Shown piece after piece: positions 1 through 6,835 of a stretch of 26,859 nucleotides of DNA (the first letter of the stretch is position 1; each line of letters opens with the position of its first letter). Made by a program: the position numbers and the translations under genes. The notes below the pieces were generated by a model. That model searched no databases and was not told the origin of the DNA. It saw only the letters and a program-made list of their open reading frames with translations. The stretch is from a virus. The stretch lies in IMG/VR virus record IMGVR_UViG_3300037189_005553, positions 1-26,859 of that record; one strand, given 5' to 3'.

Positions 1-248
1 CTGAAGTTCCTGGTATCATCGATTGGATCTTGTCTAACTGGGATACTTACGTTGGTGTCTCGTTCCTCTTTAGGAATGACCCTACGAAAACTGCTGAGGA
101 CTTAGGCTACGCTTATCTCCCTCAGGAGGTAGTCACTAAGGAGGCTTATGAGGACTATGTGTCCAAGTTGAAGCCTCTGAAGCTGGTAGATAGCCTGGAG
201 GAGCTACAGGATGAGGGTTGCTCCACTGGAGCTTGTCCAATTAGGTAG
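1..248 (+). CDS. nrdJ: Class II (B12-dependent) ribonucleotide reductase, C-terminal fragment
   Basis: This is the 3' end of a gene running in from the left edge; the open frame begins at base 3, and no real start is visible, so the TTG at base 30 should not be taken as one. The reductase makes deoxyribonucleotides for phage DNA synthesis. The segment WDTYVGVSFLFRNDP followed by a short helical stretch and the terminal GCSTGACPIR matches the C-terminus of monomeric adenosylcobalamin-dependent ribonucleoside-triphosphate reductases, where the C-terminal Cys pair (CxxxxC) shuttles electrons to the active site. Class I NrdA has a similar Cys tail, but the VGVSFL region favours class II. It is the last gene of a rightward arm and is followed by a terminator. 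Family identification is good; assignment to class II rests on remembered family features. Confidence 0.8.
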   Translation, partial: EVPGIIDWILSNWDTYVGVSFLFRNDPTKTAEDLGYAYLPQEVVTKEAYEDYVSKLKPLKLVDSLEELQDEGCSTGACPIR

Positions 249-311
249 AAAAAGTTCCCATAAATGACTCAGGAGTGGCCTGTAGTGACCCTAGAGCTAC
301 CCTAGTACCTG

Positions 312-340
312 AGAGACTCCAGACTCACCAGCGAGTCTCT
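312..340. repeat. Inverted repeat (hairpin) in convergent intergenic gap
   Basis: AGAGACTC at 312-319 pairs perfectly with GAGTCTCT at 333-340 around a 13-nt loop. It is followed by a 10-bp palindrome AAACGCGTTT (341-350). There is no T run directly after it on either strand, so it is not a classic intrinsic terminator by itself; it may help stop readthrough between the converging arms. Confidence 0.55.
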
Positions 341-363
341 AAACGCGTTTAAACCGAAAATAC

Positions 364-405
364 CGATAGACCCTAAGATTAACTCAAAGGGTCTATCGAT
401 TTTTT
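364..405 (+). terminator. Rho-independent terminator ending the rightward arm
   Basis: An 11-bp perfect stem (CGATAGACCCT at 364-374 with AGGGTCTATCG at 388-398) is followed by ATTTTTTC on the plus strand. It lies 116 bases after the reductase stop and just before the converging end of the leftward arm. On the minus strand the stem is followed by a weaker GGTATTTTC, so it may work in both directions. Confidence 0.9.
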
Positions 406-407
406 CA

Positions 408-752
408 TTAAAGAAGTATTTCGTGAGCATGAACCATACGATGACAGTTAGCACACAAAACTACACATTTCCTAAGTTCAGCAAAAAGCTTTTTAAGCTT
501 TCCTGTATGTAAATTAGTTATATGAGCTTCTTTTTCCTGCATATTAATGTGATGCCAATCAAGAGCATTTACACTTTTATTGAAACCACAAACATGACAT
601 CCTTTGTTTTGCTTATACTTACCTAACCAATATCTGCGCCGTTGTTTTCGTATATTTACATAATCAGAACAACAATTTTTACAGTAGCTAGAATTATAGT
701 GATAAAATTCTTCATCAGGTTTGTCATGTCCGCAGCGCGAACATAATTTCAT
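408..752 (-). CDS. Free-standing HNH endonuclease (114 aa)
   Basis: Likely a homing-type nuclease that nicks or cuts DNA at a specific site and promotes spread of its own gene. An N-terminal zinc-ribbon-like part carries C4-x2-C7 and C24-x2-C27. The HNH core shows C52-x2-C55, then D65-W-H67-H68, and C100-x2-C103-H104, the usual beta-beta-alpha-metal fold with structural zinc. It is the last gene of the leftward arm, after the lysis cassette and before the convergent terminator, a position where an inserted selfish gene does no harm. Its DNA looks more AT-rich than the neighbouring structural genes, suggesting separate acquisition (estimated by eye). Target site is unknown. Confidence 0.85.
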   Translation of the reverse strand: MKLCSRCGHDKPDEEFYHYNSSYCKNCCSDYVNIRKQRRRYWLGKYKQNKGCHVCGFNKSVNALDWHHINMQEKEAHITNLHTGKLKKLFAELRKCVVLCANCHRMVHAHEILL

Positions 753-777
753 TCAACAAATTTCTTTTACAAAAAGG

Positions 778-1020
778 TTAGTGCTTAGGTGGATGAAAGA
801 GAGCTATCAGCGCATCCCAGTTTAGCCAACTAAGGATACCAGTAGAGATACCTAAGATCCATTTGCCAGCGTTATAAGCAATCTTAGCTGTCACATCTAT
901 TTGGAGTTGCTTCTCAGCTATCTCTTCTAGTTTCTCTACTATCTGCTCTTGGCCTTCTTTAAGACCATCAAGCTTACTTTCAAGCACCGCAATTCTTGCA
1001 TCGTGACTGTCTATACTCAT
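778..1020 (-). CDS. XhlA-like small coiled-coil membrane protein, possible holin or lysis helper
   Basis: An 80-residue protein with a charged heptad-like helix (about residues 5-45) followed by one C-terminal transmembrane segment (about 51-74, GKWILGISTGILSWLNWDAL). This architecture resembles the haemolysin XhlA group that acts with holins and endolysins. The ATG at 1020 is chosen because it overlaps the stop of the Rz1-like gene as ATGA; an upstream in-frame ATG at 1038 would add six residues and cannot be excluded. It is the last gene of the lysis group. The function is inferred from shape and neighbours only. Confidence 0.65.
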   Translation of the reverse strand: MSIDSHDARIAVLESKLDGLKEGQEQIVEKLEEIAEKQLQIDVTAKIAYNAGKWILGISTGILSWLNWDALIALFHPPKH

Positions 1021-1250
1021 TTCATAGGTATCCCACATTTAAGAGCTACCCATGTAGCGTTATGTTCTCGTATCTGAGCTATGGTCTGTTTTGTGTCGTG
1101 TCGGCTGTAGTAGATAGCTCTAGCTGCTTTACAGAAGGAGACACTATCAGTCCCTAAGGAAGGGGTCGTGCTCTGGCACGATGCTACCAGGAGACTTAGC
1201 GATAGCAGCCCTAACAGCCTCACGAGCAGCCACGGCAACTTCTGCTTCAT
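1017..1250 (-). CDS. Rz1-like outer-membrane spanin lipoprotein
   Basis: A 77-residue protein with a lipoprotein signal: positive start (MKQK), a hydrophobic core (PWLLVRLLGLLSLSLL) and lipobox VASC with the lipidated Cys at residue 25. The gene begins inside the preceding Rz-like gene in another frame, overlapping by 104 bases, which is the classical nested Rz/Rz1 arrangement. The mature part carries two more Cys residues and a conserved-looking IAQIREHN stretch seen in similar small phage proteins. Together with the inner-membrane partner it would fuse inner and outer membranes at the final lysis step in a Gram-negative host. Confidence 0.8.
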   Translation of the reverse strand: MKQKLPWLLVRLLGLLSLSLLVASCQSTTPSLGTDSVSFCKAARAIYYSRHDTKQTIAQIREHNATWVALKCGIPMK

Positions 1251-1386
1251 GGACTTGGTTCCTTAGTGCTTCTAGTTGGCTCTGAGTTCTACCAGCGTCA
1301 ACTAATTGTTTTGCATAGAGCCACTCAAAGAGTTTACCAGCAGCCCAAAAGAGACTGCTGATTACACTCAGTAATACTGATGTCAT
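1147..1386 (-). CDS. Rz-like inner-membrane spanin
   Basis: A 79-residue protein with an N-terminal membrane anchor (about residues 3-22) followed by a long periplasmic helix rich in Ala, Glu, Gln and Arg (about 28-64). This is the usual shape of an i-spanin. It overlaps the end of the upstream small membrane protein gene by 4 bases (1383-1386) and contains the start of the Rz1-like gene. It is short for the Rz family, and identity rests on topology and on the nested lipoprotein gene rather than on sequence motifs. Confidence 0.7.
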   Translation of the reverse strand: MTSVLLSVISSLFWAAGKLFEWLYAKQLVDAGRTQSQLEALRNQVHEAEVAVAAREAVRAAIAKSPGSIVPEHDPFLRD

Positions 1387-1565
1387 TGCTCTACGTTACC
1401 GCCAGCAACATTAATGTCTTTAGATGCTACGAGACCAAAGGCTCCAAGCAATGCAATAACATCATCGACATTGAAGGTGCGCTCGAAGTACCACTTAGCT
1501 GCAATAGTAATCAGCATGGAAACACCAGCAGCCGTAGTCTTCCAATTTGTCTTAAGGTAATTCAT
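1383..1565 (-). CDS. Small membrane protein, putative holin
   Basis: A 60-residue protein, MNYLKTNWKTTAAGV onward, with two hydrophobic segments (about 11-27 and 36-48) and a polar SKDINVAGG tail. Proteins of this pattern (KTNWKTT... ending in ASKDxN) are common next to phage endolysins and are often called holins, without proof. The start at 1565 is preferred because a GTGAG ribosome-binding site lies just upstream; the longer 85-codon frame would run into the endolysin gene with non-membrane, unrelated sequence. Two other small lysis-cassette membrane proteins exist, so which one is the holin is not settled. Confidence 0.65.
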   Translation of the reverse strand: MNYLKTNWKTTAAGVSMLITIAAKWYFERTFNVDDVIALLGAFGLVASKDINVAGGNVEQ

Positions 1566-1572
1566 GTAAATC

Positions 1573-1983
1573 TCACTTTGGGTATTTCTTGAAGGGAAGT
1601 TGATAGTGAGGGCCATCTTTAAATGAACGCCAGTCGCCACCCCATTCTATGGTGACACCAACTGCTTGAGCAGCAGCCTTCACAATCTTTGATAACTTTG
1701 CATATAAAGGCCAGTCCCAACGGATTTCTCCATTATCGACTACACCATCTCCATCAGTGTCTACCCACACAGCAAGGTCAACAGCGTGACCAGTGATGTG
1801 TCTAGAGTTCATCGTTTTAGATGCTCCAGCCTTTACCAACTGTCTCTGTCGTTCAACGGAGCGTAAACCCTCAGTCACGATAAATTTCATGTCTGAGAGT
1901 TCCGCTGCTTTGTTAATTACTTTCTGTAAATCTGGATGAACACCGACGAGTCTCTTCTTTGAGTTCTCATTCAGTATAATCAA
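1573..1983 (-). CDS. Endolysin: M15-family L-alanyl-D-glutamate-type peptidase
   Basis: A 136-residue zinc peptidase that would cut the peptide part of peptidoglycan at lysis. The M15 zinc-site signature SRHITGHAVD gives ligands H62 and D69; the C-terminal DGPH motif gives D123 as likely catalytic acid/base and H126 as third ligand. The length matches compact single-domain phage endolysins such as that of T5. Between the two zinc motifs lies DTDGDGVVDNGE (75-86), a good match to a 12-residue EF-hand calcium loop with D, D, D, D and E at positions 1, 3, 5, 9 and 12. No signal peptide is seen, so it would need a holin. It begins the lysis cassette. Confidence 0.92.
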   Translation of the reverse strand: MIILNENSKKRLVGVHPDLQKVINKAAELSDMKFIVTEGLRSVERQRQLVKAGASKTMNSRHITGHAVDLAVWVDTDGDGVVDNGEIRWDWPLYAKLSKIVKAAAQAVGVTIEWGGDWRSFKDGPHYQLPFKKYPK

Positions 1984-1984
1984 T

Positions 1985-3142
1985 TTAACTCCTAAATAAC
2001 ATAAAGAACTGAGCTTGCTGTGCCTTAGAGATAACTATGTTAGCTTGTAGCAACATTTGATCTGATGGTTCACTAGCGTTTAAAGCAACACTAGAACCAG
2101 TTAAGAAAGTAGCAGTATCTTGGGCTTCAGTTGCAGCAAGACTTAATGTGTGTCTTGCAGTAAGACTAGCTGAGAAACTATCAGCAGCTTCTGTAACTAC
2201 AATGTTAGACAGAAGTCCTGGTAACAGTGTAGCTAGAAGTGTATCTGATGTTTCACTAGCAGCAACCTGAGATAACAATCCTGGCAGCAAGTTTGCCGAT
2301 AGACTATCAGTTGCTTCAGTTGCACCATACTGAGCTAATAGTCCTGGCAGTATACTTGCGGAGATACTATCGGTATCTTCAGTTACACCATACTGAGCTA
2401 ATAGTCCTGGCAGTATATTAATCGCTAGGCTATCAGCAGCTTCTGTAGCAGCAACAAAAGTAATGATAGTGTCGCCAGCAGCCACAAGAGCATCTAGCGT
2501 ATCAGTAGCTTCAGTAGACTGAAGGTCTGCAAGATGTCCTCTGATTGCACTTGCAGTTAGGCTGTCAGTTGCTTCAGTTACATCAAGTGACGCAGAGTCA
2601 CTAATGCCTAGACTTACAGAGAGACTATCAGTTGCTTCAGTTACACTTAAAGCACTCGTATGTGTAGCTGATAGTGAACCTGAGAGACTGTCAGTTGCTT
2701 CAGTTACCTCTAGCGCCGCTATCTCATTCTTGGTAGCGGTAGCAGCAAGAGTATCTATAGCTTCTGAGGCACCTAAGGTTGTAAAGATGACACCATAGGT
2801 AAAGGTATTCGGTATGTCACCTGAGATTGCTGTAGCGGCAATAGGCACACCAGCAATACCCATGTAGTTCTCAGGGTTATTGCGTAGCTCAATGCTTGCT
2901 GCGTCCTTAGCTTCTGTGGACGCTAAGTCAACAAAAGATATAACGTCAGTAGCGAAGGAGGACGTATCACTACCCTCAGTTGCTTCAAGGGTAGCGTACT
3001 TTGGTATCTCTACGGAAAACGTAGAGTTATCTTGAGTTTCACTAGCAGCTATCGTTACTTTATTCTGAAAGCCATCATATTCACCTGAGATAGCTGTAGA
3101 AGCTATTGGTGAACTAGAGATGCCTAGTGTTCCGTTTGCCAT
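1985..3142 (-). CDS. Virion-associated-type protein with 21-residue [ST]ExxD repeats
   Basis: A 385-residue protein of unknown function. Most of it is an array of units with the invariant core [ST]ExxD (for example VTEATDSLS), usually 21 residues apart; about fifteen cores can be counted. Between cores are alternating small and hydrophobic residues, including a repeated ILPGLLAQYG block. The sequence is acidic, rich in Ala, Ser and Thr, and has no Cys. Such low-complexity beta-type repeats are common in phage fibre-associated and surface proteins. It lies between the fibre genes and the endolysin, so a surface or fibre role is likely but inferred. The N-terminal third is more degenerate, and the last 30 residues (ISKAQQAQFFMLFRS end) are non-repetitive. 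Confidence 0.8.
   Translation of the reverse strand: MANGTLGISSSPIASTAISGEYDGFQNKVTIAASETQDNSTFSVEIPKYATLEATEGSDTSSFATDVISFVDLASTEAKDAASIELRNNPENYMGIAGVPIAATAISGDIPNTFTYGVIFTTLGASEAIDTLAATATKNEIAALEVTEATDSLSGSLSATHTSALSVTEATDSLSVSLGISDSASLDVTEATDSLTASAIRGHLADLQSTEATDTLDALVAAGDTIITFVAATEAADSLAINILPGLLAQYGVTEDTDSISASILPGLLAQYGATEATDSLSANLLPGLLSQVAASETSDTLLATLLPGLLSNIVVTEAADSFSASLTARHTLSLAATEAQDTATFLTGSSVALNASEPSDQMLLQANIVISKAQQAQFFMLFRS
2323..2417 (-). repeat. Near-identical tandem DNA repeat of 63 bp inside the repeat-protein gene
   Basis: A 32-base stretch at 2323-2354 recurs identically at 2386-2417, exactly 63 bases (21 codons) apart, encoding the ILPGLLAQYG unit. This is a recent duplication compared with the other, more diverged units, and shows how the array can grow by unequal exchange. 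Confidence 0.85.
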
Positions 3143-3150
3143 AATTTACC

Positions 3151-3660
3151 TCAGGCTTGAACGGAAGCTGCTTCCTTGAATAAGGTATCTACTTGCTCAT
3201 CCGTTAGGTTAAGACTTGTTGCTAGAGTAACAATCATGGGAGACAATCGCTTCCACTCAAGCGCATATTCCCAGGCAACTTTAGTTTTCTCATCAGCAGC
3301 AGCTATAGCAGTCTCTACGTTAGCTAATAGTCCTGCATCCGAAAGTGCTACGCGACCTTGGAACGGTGTGCAGCTTGCGCTTGAGCGCCATTGCTCAACT
3401 TTAGCCGCTATCTCTTCAGCCGTGTAATCAACAGCTACATAAGATGTCATCCAGTTGCCGTTGCTATCTTGAATAACGCCATCGTAGACTGCGTATTGGT
3501 CGGCTGTCAGTGTAGGCTGTGGGCCTTCAAGAACTGGATCAGCGCCGAAGTCATTCAGCAGTTCTACAGATAACACAGCGGGGAAGCTGGTGTTAGGGTG
3601 CATAGCGCGGAACTCGTTATCATAAACGACCGCGCTGGTTTCTCGTATTCGTAAGCGCAT
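3151..3660 (-). CDS. Fibre-associated conserved protein, possible tail fibre assembly factor
   Basis: A 169-residue protein. The N-terminal half (EFRAMHPNTSFPAVL, then GADPVLEGPQP) resembles the short domain found beside phage fibre genes. The C-terminal half (about 90-169) is a predicted helical domain with SCTPFQGRVAL, ALEWKRLSP and LNLTDEQVDTLF, a pattern I recognise from many small proteins next to phage and prophage fibres. It lies directly downstream of the large fibre-like gene in the same direction. A chaperone or fibre-assembly role is inferred from context; the exact function is unknown. Confidence 0.65.
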   Translation of the reverse strand: MRLRIRETSAVVYDNEFRAMHPNTSFPAVLSVELLNDFGADPVLEGPQPTLTADQYAVYDGVIQDSNGNWMTSYVAVDYTAEEIAAKVEQWRSSASCTPFQGRVALSDAGLLANVETAIAAADEKTKVAWEYALEWKRLSPMIVTLATSLNLTDEQVDTLFKEAASVQA

Positions 3661-3670
3661 TTGAGTTCCT

Positions 3671-5638
3671 TTACGCTATTGCAAGGTAGATAAATGTTCC
3701 ACCAGACGCATTGATTGCAGCAGGTGCGCTTGAGCTTATCTCAAAGCCAGCAGAATAAGGATCAATGTAGTCGGTGTTAGTTACTTCGGCTGCTTTGGCG
3801 TTCAGCAAGAGATACGGGTCATTGCCAGAAACTATACCTCTAGCGGTATCCCATACATACCAATCGCCAGTGCCATCTGTTCGCTTAATGAGAACGAAAC
3901 GTGCGCCAGCAGCAAACCCGCAGTCTATTTGTTTCGTTGTGCCGCTGCCTGTATATGAGCCTACTTTTGATACGCCAGGGCATGAGGCGAAGAGGTAGGC
4001 GACGTAATTATTGGTAGACCAATTTGCGCTTGTACCAACTGTAAATACGGTTGAAGTAGGAGTGACTACGCTGCTTCCATTACCAAAAGCAGCAGCACCG
4101 TTATATCCGCTTGTACCTCCTGCATCATTAAGCGCAACTATACCGATTGGTGTATATACAAACCAGGTTCCAGAAGCCGTTCGATCTTTTACAATCATTA
4201 GTTCTGGTGTAACACCAAGATTATGATTTATCTGCCTATTGGATACGCCTGTAGCTTGGTAACACACGACATCAAAGAAACCTGGGGCGCGTTTTAAGAA
4301 CCAGATACTATATGCAATTCCTGAGAAGTTTACTGATCCATAAGTTCCGTCACTGCCAACATTAAAGCCGTCCATAGTTATAGCTGAAATACCGTTAGCA
4401 GTATTATTATTTTCTTGACCAACTTGTTGTGGGCTTATGATATATCCAGCACCACGAAGCCTATCAACTACGGCGTTGTAATCAAATAATGATCGACTTT
4501 CAGACATAATAAAATCTGGTGAAAAGCCAACTCCAGTGACTGTAGCAGAAGAACCAGTTCCCGTTCTTGCAAGCGAGGAAAACACCTTCGTCGCATCAGT
4601 CGGTGTTTTCATTGGGCCGCGTCTGATGGCGAGGTAGATGAAGTTTGCGTTAATTGCATCATCAGATGTAACAATAAACCCAGTAGACGTTGGGTATCCG
4701 TATCCACTAGAGGCTTGTTCAGCGTTAGACAAATTTGAATATAATAATTGTTGCCCGGAAGATGCTTGAACTGAATTGCCTCGCATCGTATCAAGCATTC
4801 GCCAATTACCAGCACCATCAGAACGTTTCATTAATAAAAACTGAGGTTCCCAACCAAGATTAACAGACGCATAGGCTGACCCATTTGTGGTATAACTCCC
4901 GCAACTCACAACGCTATCAGTGCCCGCAGCGCCAAAGCCGCCAGCATCGTGTGCGAAGAGATAGGCGACGTAGGTTGCACCATTTTTGTTGACCAAATCG
5001 TTGCTACTTACCGTAAACACGGTTGAAGTTGGGTTTGTGTTGTACCACCCTGCACTCGCTGTGTTGGCGGCGCCGGTTGTATTTAAGAAAAGATATTTAG
5101 TCCCACCAAGTGAACGGTGATATACAATCCAATTTTCCGTAGATAGCGATGTAGATTTTATGATTATCATACCTGGGGTTGACCCCAGCGCATGAGGTAT
5201 CTGTCTGCCAGCTACGCCATTACCAGTGTAGGTTACAATGTCGAAGAACTTTGGCTGCTTGCGGAATGTCCAGCTTGCGTAAGTATTTCCACCACTATTA
5301 CCATTATCTGAAACTCTGCCTAAGCTAAAACCTGTTGTGTTAAACGAAGTTACGTCTGAATAATTACTTTGTGCGTCGGTTGTATTCGAACTTAATGAAT
5401 ATGCATAACCATTTGGTGAGAAACCTCTAACAGTATCAGTAATTTCATGAGGTAAAGCTGTTGACCTTGCCTTAGTCCAAACCATCCCCCCTTTGGTAGC
5501 TAAGTCAATACCGTTGGTAATTGTTTGGCTAACACTTTTCCCATCGTAGACATAAGTAGAAAACACATCTTCCACATAAACGCTATCAGTAGCCGCAGCA
5601 GCGCCAGCAGCAGCCGTTATGATGTCACGGACTGACAT
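3671..5638 (-). CDS. Large tail fibre-like / receptor-binding candidate with duplicated modules
   Basis: A 655-residue, Gly-, Ser-, Thr- and Asn-rich protein without Cys-rich or enzymatic motifs. It starts with VYVEDVFSTYVYDG then SQTITNGIDLATKGGMVW, a pattern common in marine phage fibre proteins. A module beginning FDIVTYTGNGVAGRQIPH (about 133) recurs as FDVVCYQATGVSNRQINH (about 458). Each is followed by PTSTVFTV, a VAYLFA segment, a cysteine-containing beta stretch, MKRSDGAGNW or IKRTDGTGDW, and FIYLAI. The end of the first copy is followed by a third related insert. These look like beta-sandwich or SPRY/lectin-like units. Position after other structural genes supports a host-binding role, which is inference. 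It overlaps its upstream neighbour by one base. Confidence 0.75.
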   Translation of the reverse strand: MSVRDIITAAAGAAAATDSVYVEDVFSTYVYDGKSVSQTITNGIDLATKGGMVWTKARSTALPHEITDTVRGFSPNGYAYSLSSNTTDAQSNYSDVTSFNTTGFSLGRVSDNGNSGGNTYASWTFRKQPKFFDIVTYTGNGVAGRQIPHALGSTPGMIIIKSTSLSTENWIVYHRSLGGTKYLFLNTTGAANTASAGWYNTNPTSTVFTVSSNDLVNKNGATYVAYLFAHDAGGFGAAGTDSVVSCGSYTTNGSAYASVNLGWEPQFLLMKRSDGAGNWRMLDTMRGNSVQASSGQQLLYSNLSNAEQASSGYGYPTSTGFIVTSDDAINANFIYLAIRRGPMKTPTDATKVFSSLARTGTGSSATVTGVGFSPDFIMSESRSLFDYNAVVDRLRGAGYIISPQQVGQENNNTANGISAITMDGFNVGSDGTYGSVNFSGIAYSIWFLKRAPGFFDVVCYQATGVSNRQINHNLGVTPELMIVKDRTASGTWFVYTPIGIVALNDAGGTSGYNGAAAFGNGSSVVTPTSTVFTVGTSANWSTNNYVAYLFASCPGVSKVGSYTGSGTTKQIDCGFAAGARFVLIKRTDGTGDWYVWDTARGIVSGNDPYLLLNAKAAEVTNTDYIDPYSAGFEISSSAPAAINASGGTFIYLAIA

Positions 5639-6426
5639 TATTTACTGTCCTTTCCGACTGCAAAGGCTCTCCAAGTAGTGCCGCCGTCAATCGTATAGAA
5701 TGCAAGAATGTCTGTGCCAGTAACCGTCCAAGTTGGCTGAGTGCCACTTACCCACTTAACGCCTGACCACCAAGTTACAGCAGTGCCAGGATTAGTTAGC
5801 TCAAGGATAAATGCGCCAACAGTTCCAGAAGCAGGAACATTAGACACTGTGAATGTAGTAGAGGCACTGATTGTCTTTGTGAAATAGTTGCCAGTAGCTA
5901 GATCAATGTTACTTGCCGCTACAGCAACTCTAGTCTCTCTATGACCTGTAGAAACAGCAGTGGTCAAAGTCTTACCAGAGAGCGTCTGAGTATCACTAGT
6001 GCCAACTACAGTTCCACTTGGCGCAGTCTTAGTCGCCCAGGTGTCTAAGTCAGCGTCCCAGGCTTGAACATTAGTGCCAATAGCAAGACCCGTAATGTTA
6101 CCAGCGTTATCCATTTGCACAGTTCTGGATGCAGCAAGTGTAATGAAGATGTCCTTGGTTCCCGCACTGAAGTTAACAGCGGAACCTGAGTTAGACGAAG
6201 AGTAAATAGTAGTTCTGGTTATCGTGTTTGCAGAACTATAAGTACCCAAGCCAACTTCCCATTCAGAAGCGGCTTGGTGTTGTATTGCGTAATAGAAGGT
6301 GTCGCTAGTTGACGCTACGTTACTAAACGTATTGTAACCAGAGGGCGCACTACCGCTCACGGTAAACGCGCCAGTTCCTGTTGAAGTTGTGGTATCCCTT
6401 ACGCGGTCAGCGGTAATATGAGCCAT
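5638..6426 (-). CDS. Tail fibre-like structural protein (262 aa)
   Basis: The N-terminal MAHITADRVRDTTTSTGTGAF and the following beta-rich region with YYAIQH, WEVGLGTY and TITRTTIYSSSNSG form a domain often found at the virion-proximal end of phage tail fibres. It continues with AWDADLDTWATKTAPSG and SGKTLTTA, also typical of fibre stalks, and ends with a compact beta-rich domain rich in Trp (TWWSGVKW, TPTWTVTGTD-like). It probably forms part of the fibre set with the 655-residue protein, which begins immediately afterwards (one-base overlap). No enzymatic motif is seen. Confidence 0.72.
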   Translation of the reverse strand: MAHITADRVRDTTTSTGTGAFTVSGSAPSGYNTFSNVASTSDTFYYAIQHQAASEWEVGLGTYSSANTITRTTIYSSSNSGSAVNFSAGTKDIFITLAASRTVQMDNAGNITGLAIGTNVQAWDADLDTWATKTAPSGTVVGTSDTQTLSGKTLTTAVSTGHRETRVAVAASNIDLATGNYFTKTISASTTFTVSNVPASGTVGAFILELTNPGTAVTWWSGVKWVSGTQPTWTVTGTDILAFYTIDGGTTWRAFAVGKDSK

Positions 6427-6440
6427 ACGTATCCCCTAAA

Positions 6441-6821
6441 TTAGCCGTGAGTAATCGATCCGCTAGTCAGGGTTACAGTTTGACCCGAAGTAACAGCAGT
6501 AGAGCTAATGATGATGTCGGCGCTCGATGTGCCTACAGTTAAACCTGAGGCAACTACAGTTCCTGAGCTATCCTCAAGGCGCGCACTGTTGGCGGTCCCT
6601 GTAGCATCAGCAACGTCAGAGAGTGGAAGACCTGAGAACGTAAGGACACCAGTCGATACAGTTCCTACTGGATTATTGAGAACGATTGTTGCTAGGGCAG
6701 TCGTAATAGAACCACCAGCAGAACCAGAAGAACCAATAACTAATTTTGCGCCATTACCAAGTGCGGTAACAACAGCGGAAAGACGGGTGTTTTTTACAGT
6801 CGTGGAGTATGTAACAGCCAT
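6441..6821 (-). CDS. Small beta-rich structural protein (126 aa)
   Basis: A Ser/Thr/Gly/Val-rich protein without Cys or Trp. It begins MAVTYSTTVKNTRLSAVV, followed by an apparently all-beta domain with VIGSSGSAGGSITTAL and VTSGQTVTLTSGSI. This type of sequence is frequent among phage virion decoration and fibre-accessory proteins. Position between the 142-residue protein and the fibre gene supports a virion role; the function is not recognised. Confidence 0.6.
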   Translation of the reverse strand: MAVTYSTTVKNTRLSAVVTALGNGAKLVIGSSGSAGGSITTALATIVLNNPVGTVSTGVLTFSGLPLSDVADATGTANSARLEDSSGTVVASGLTVGTSSADIIISSTAVTSGQTVTLTSGSITHG

Positions 6822-6835
6822 AAATAAAATTCCTA

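Noticed and set aside
1566-1640. Upstream extension of the small membrane protein to 85 residues
   Set aside because: It would lie inside the endolysin gene; the internal ATG at 1565 has its own ribosome-binding site and gives a sensible membrane protein.
2050-2760. CRISPR-like array because of regular repeats
   Set aside because: The periodicity is 63 bases in one open frame, follows codons and encodes [ST]ExxD units; there are no constant repeats with unique spacers.
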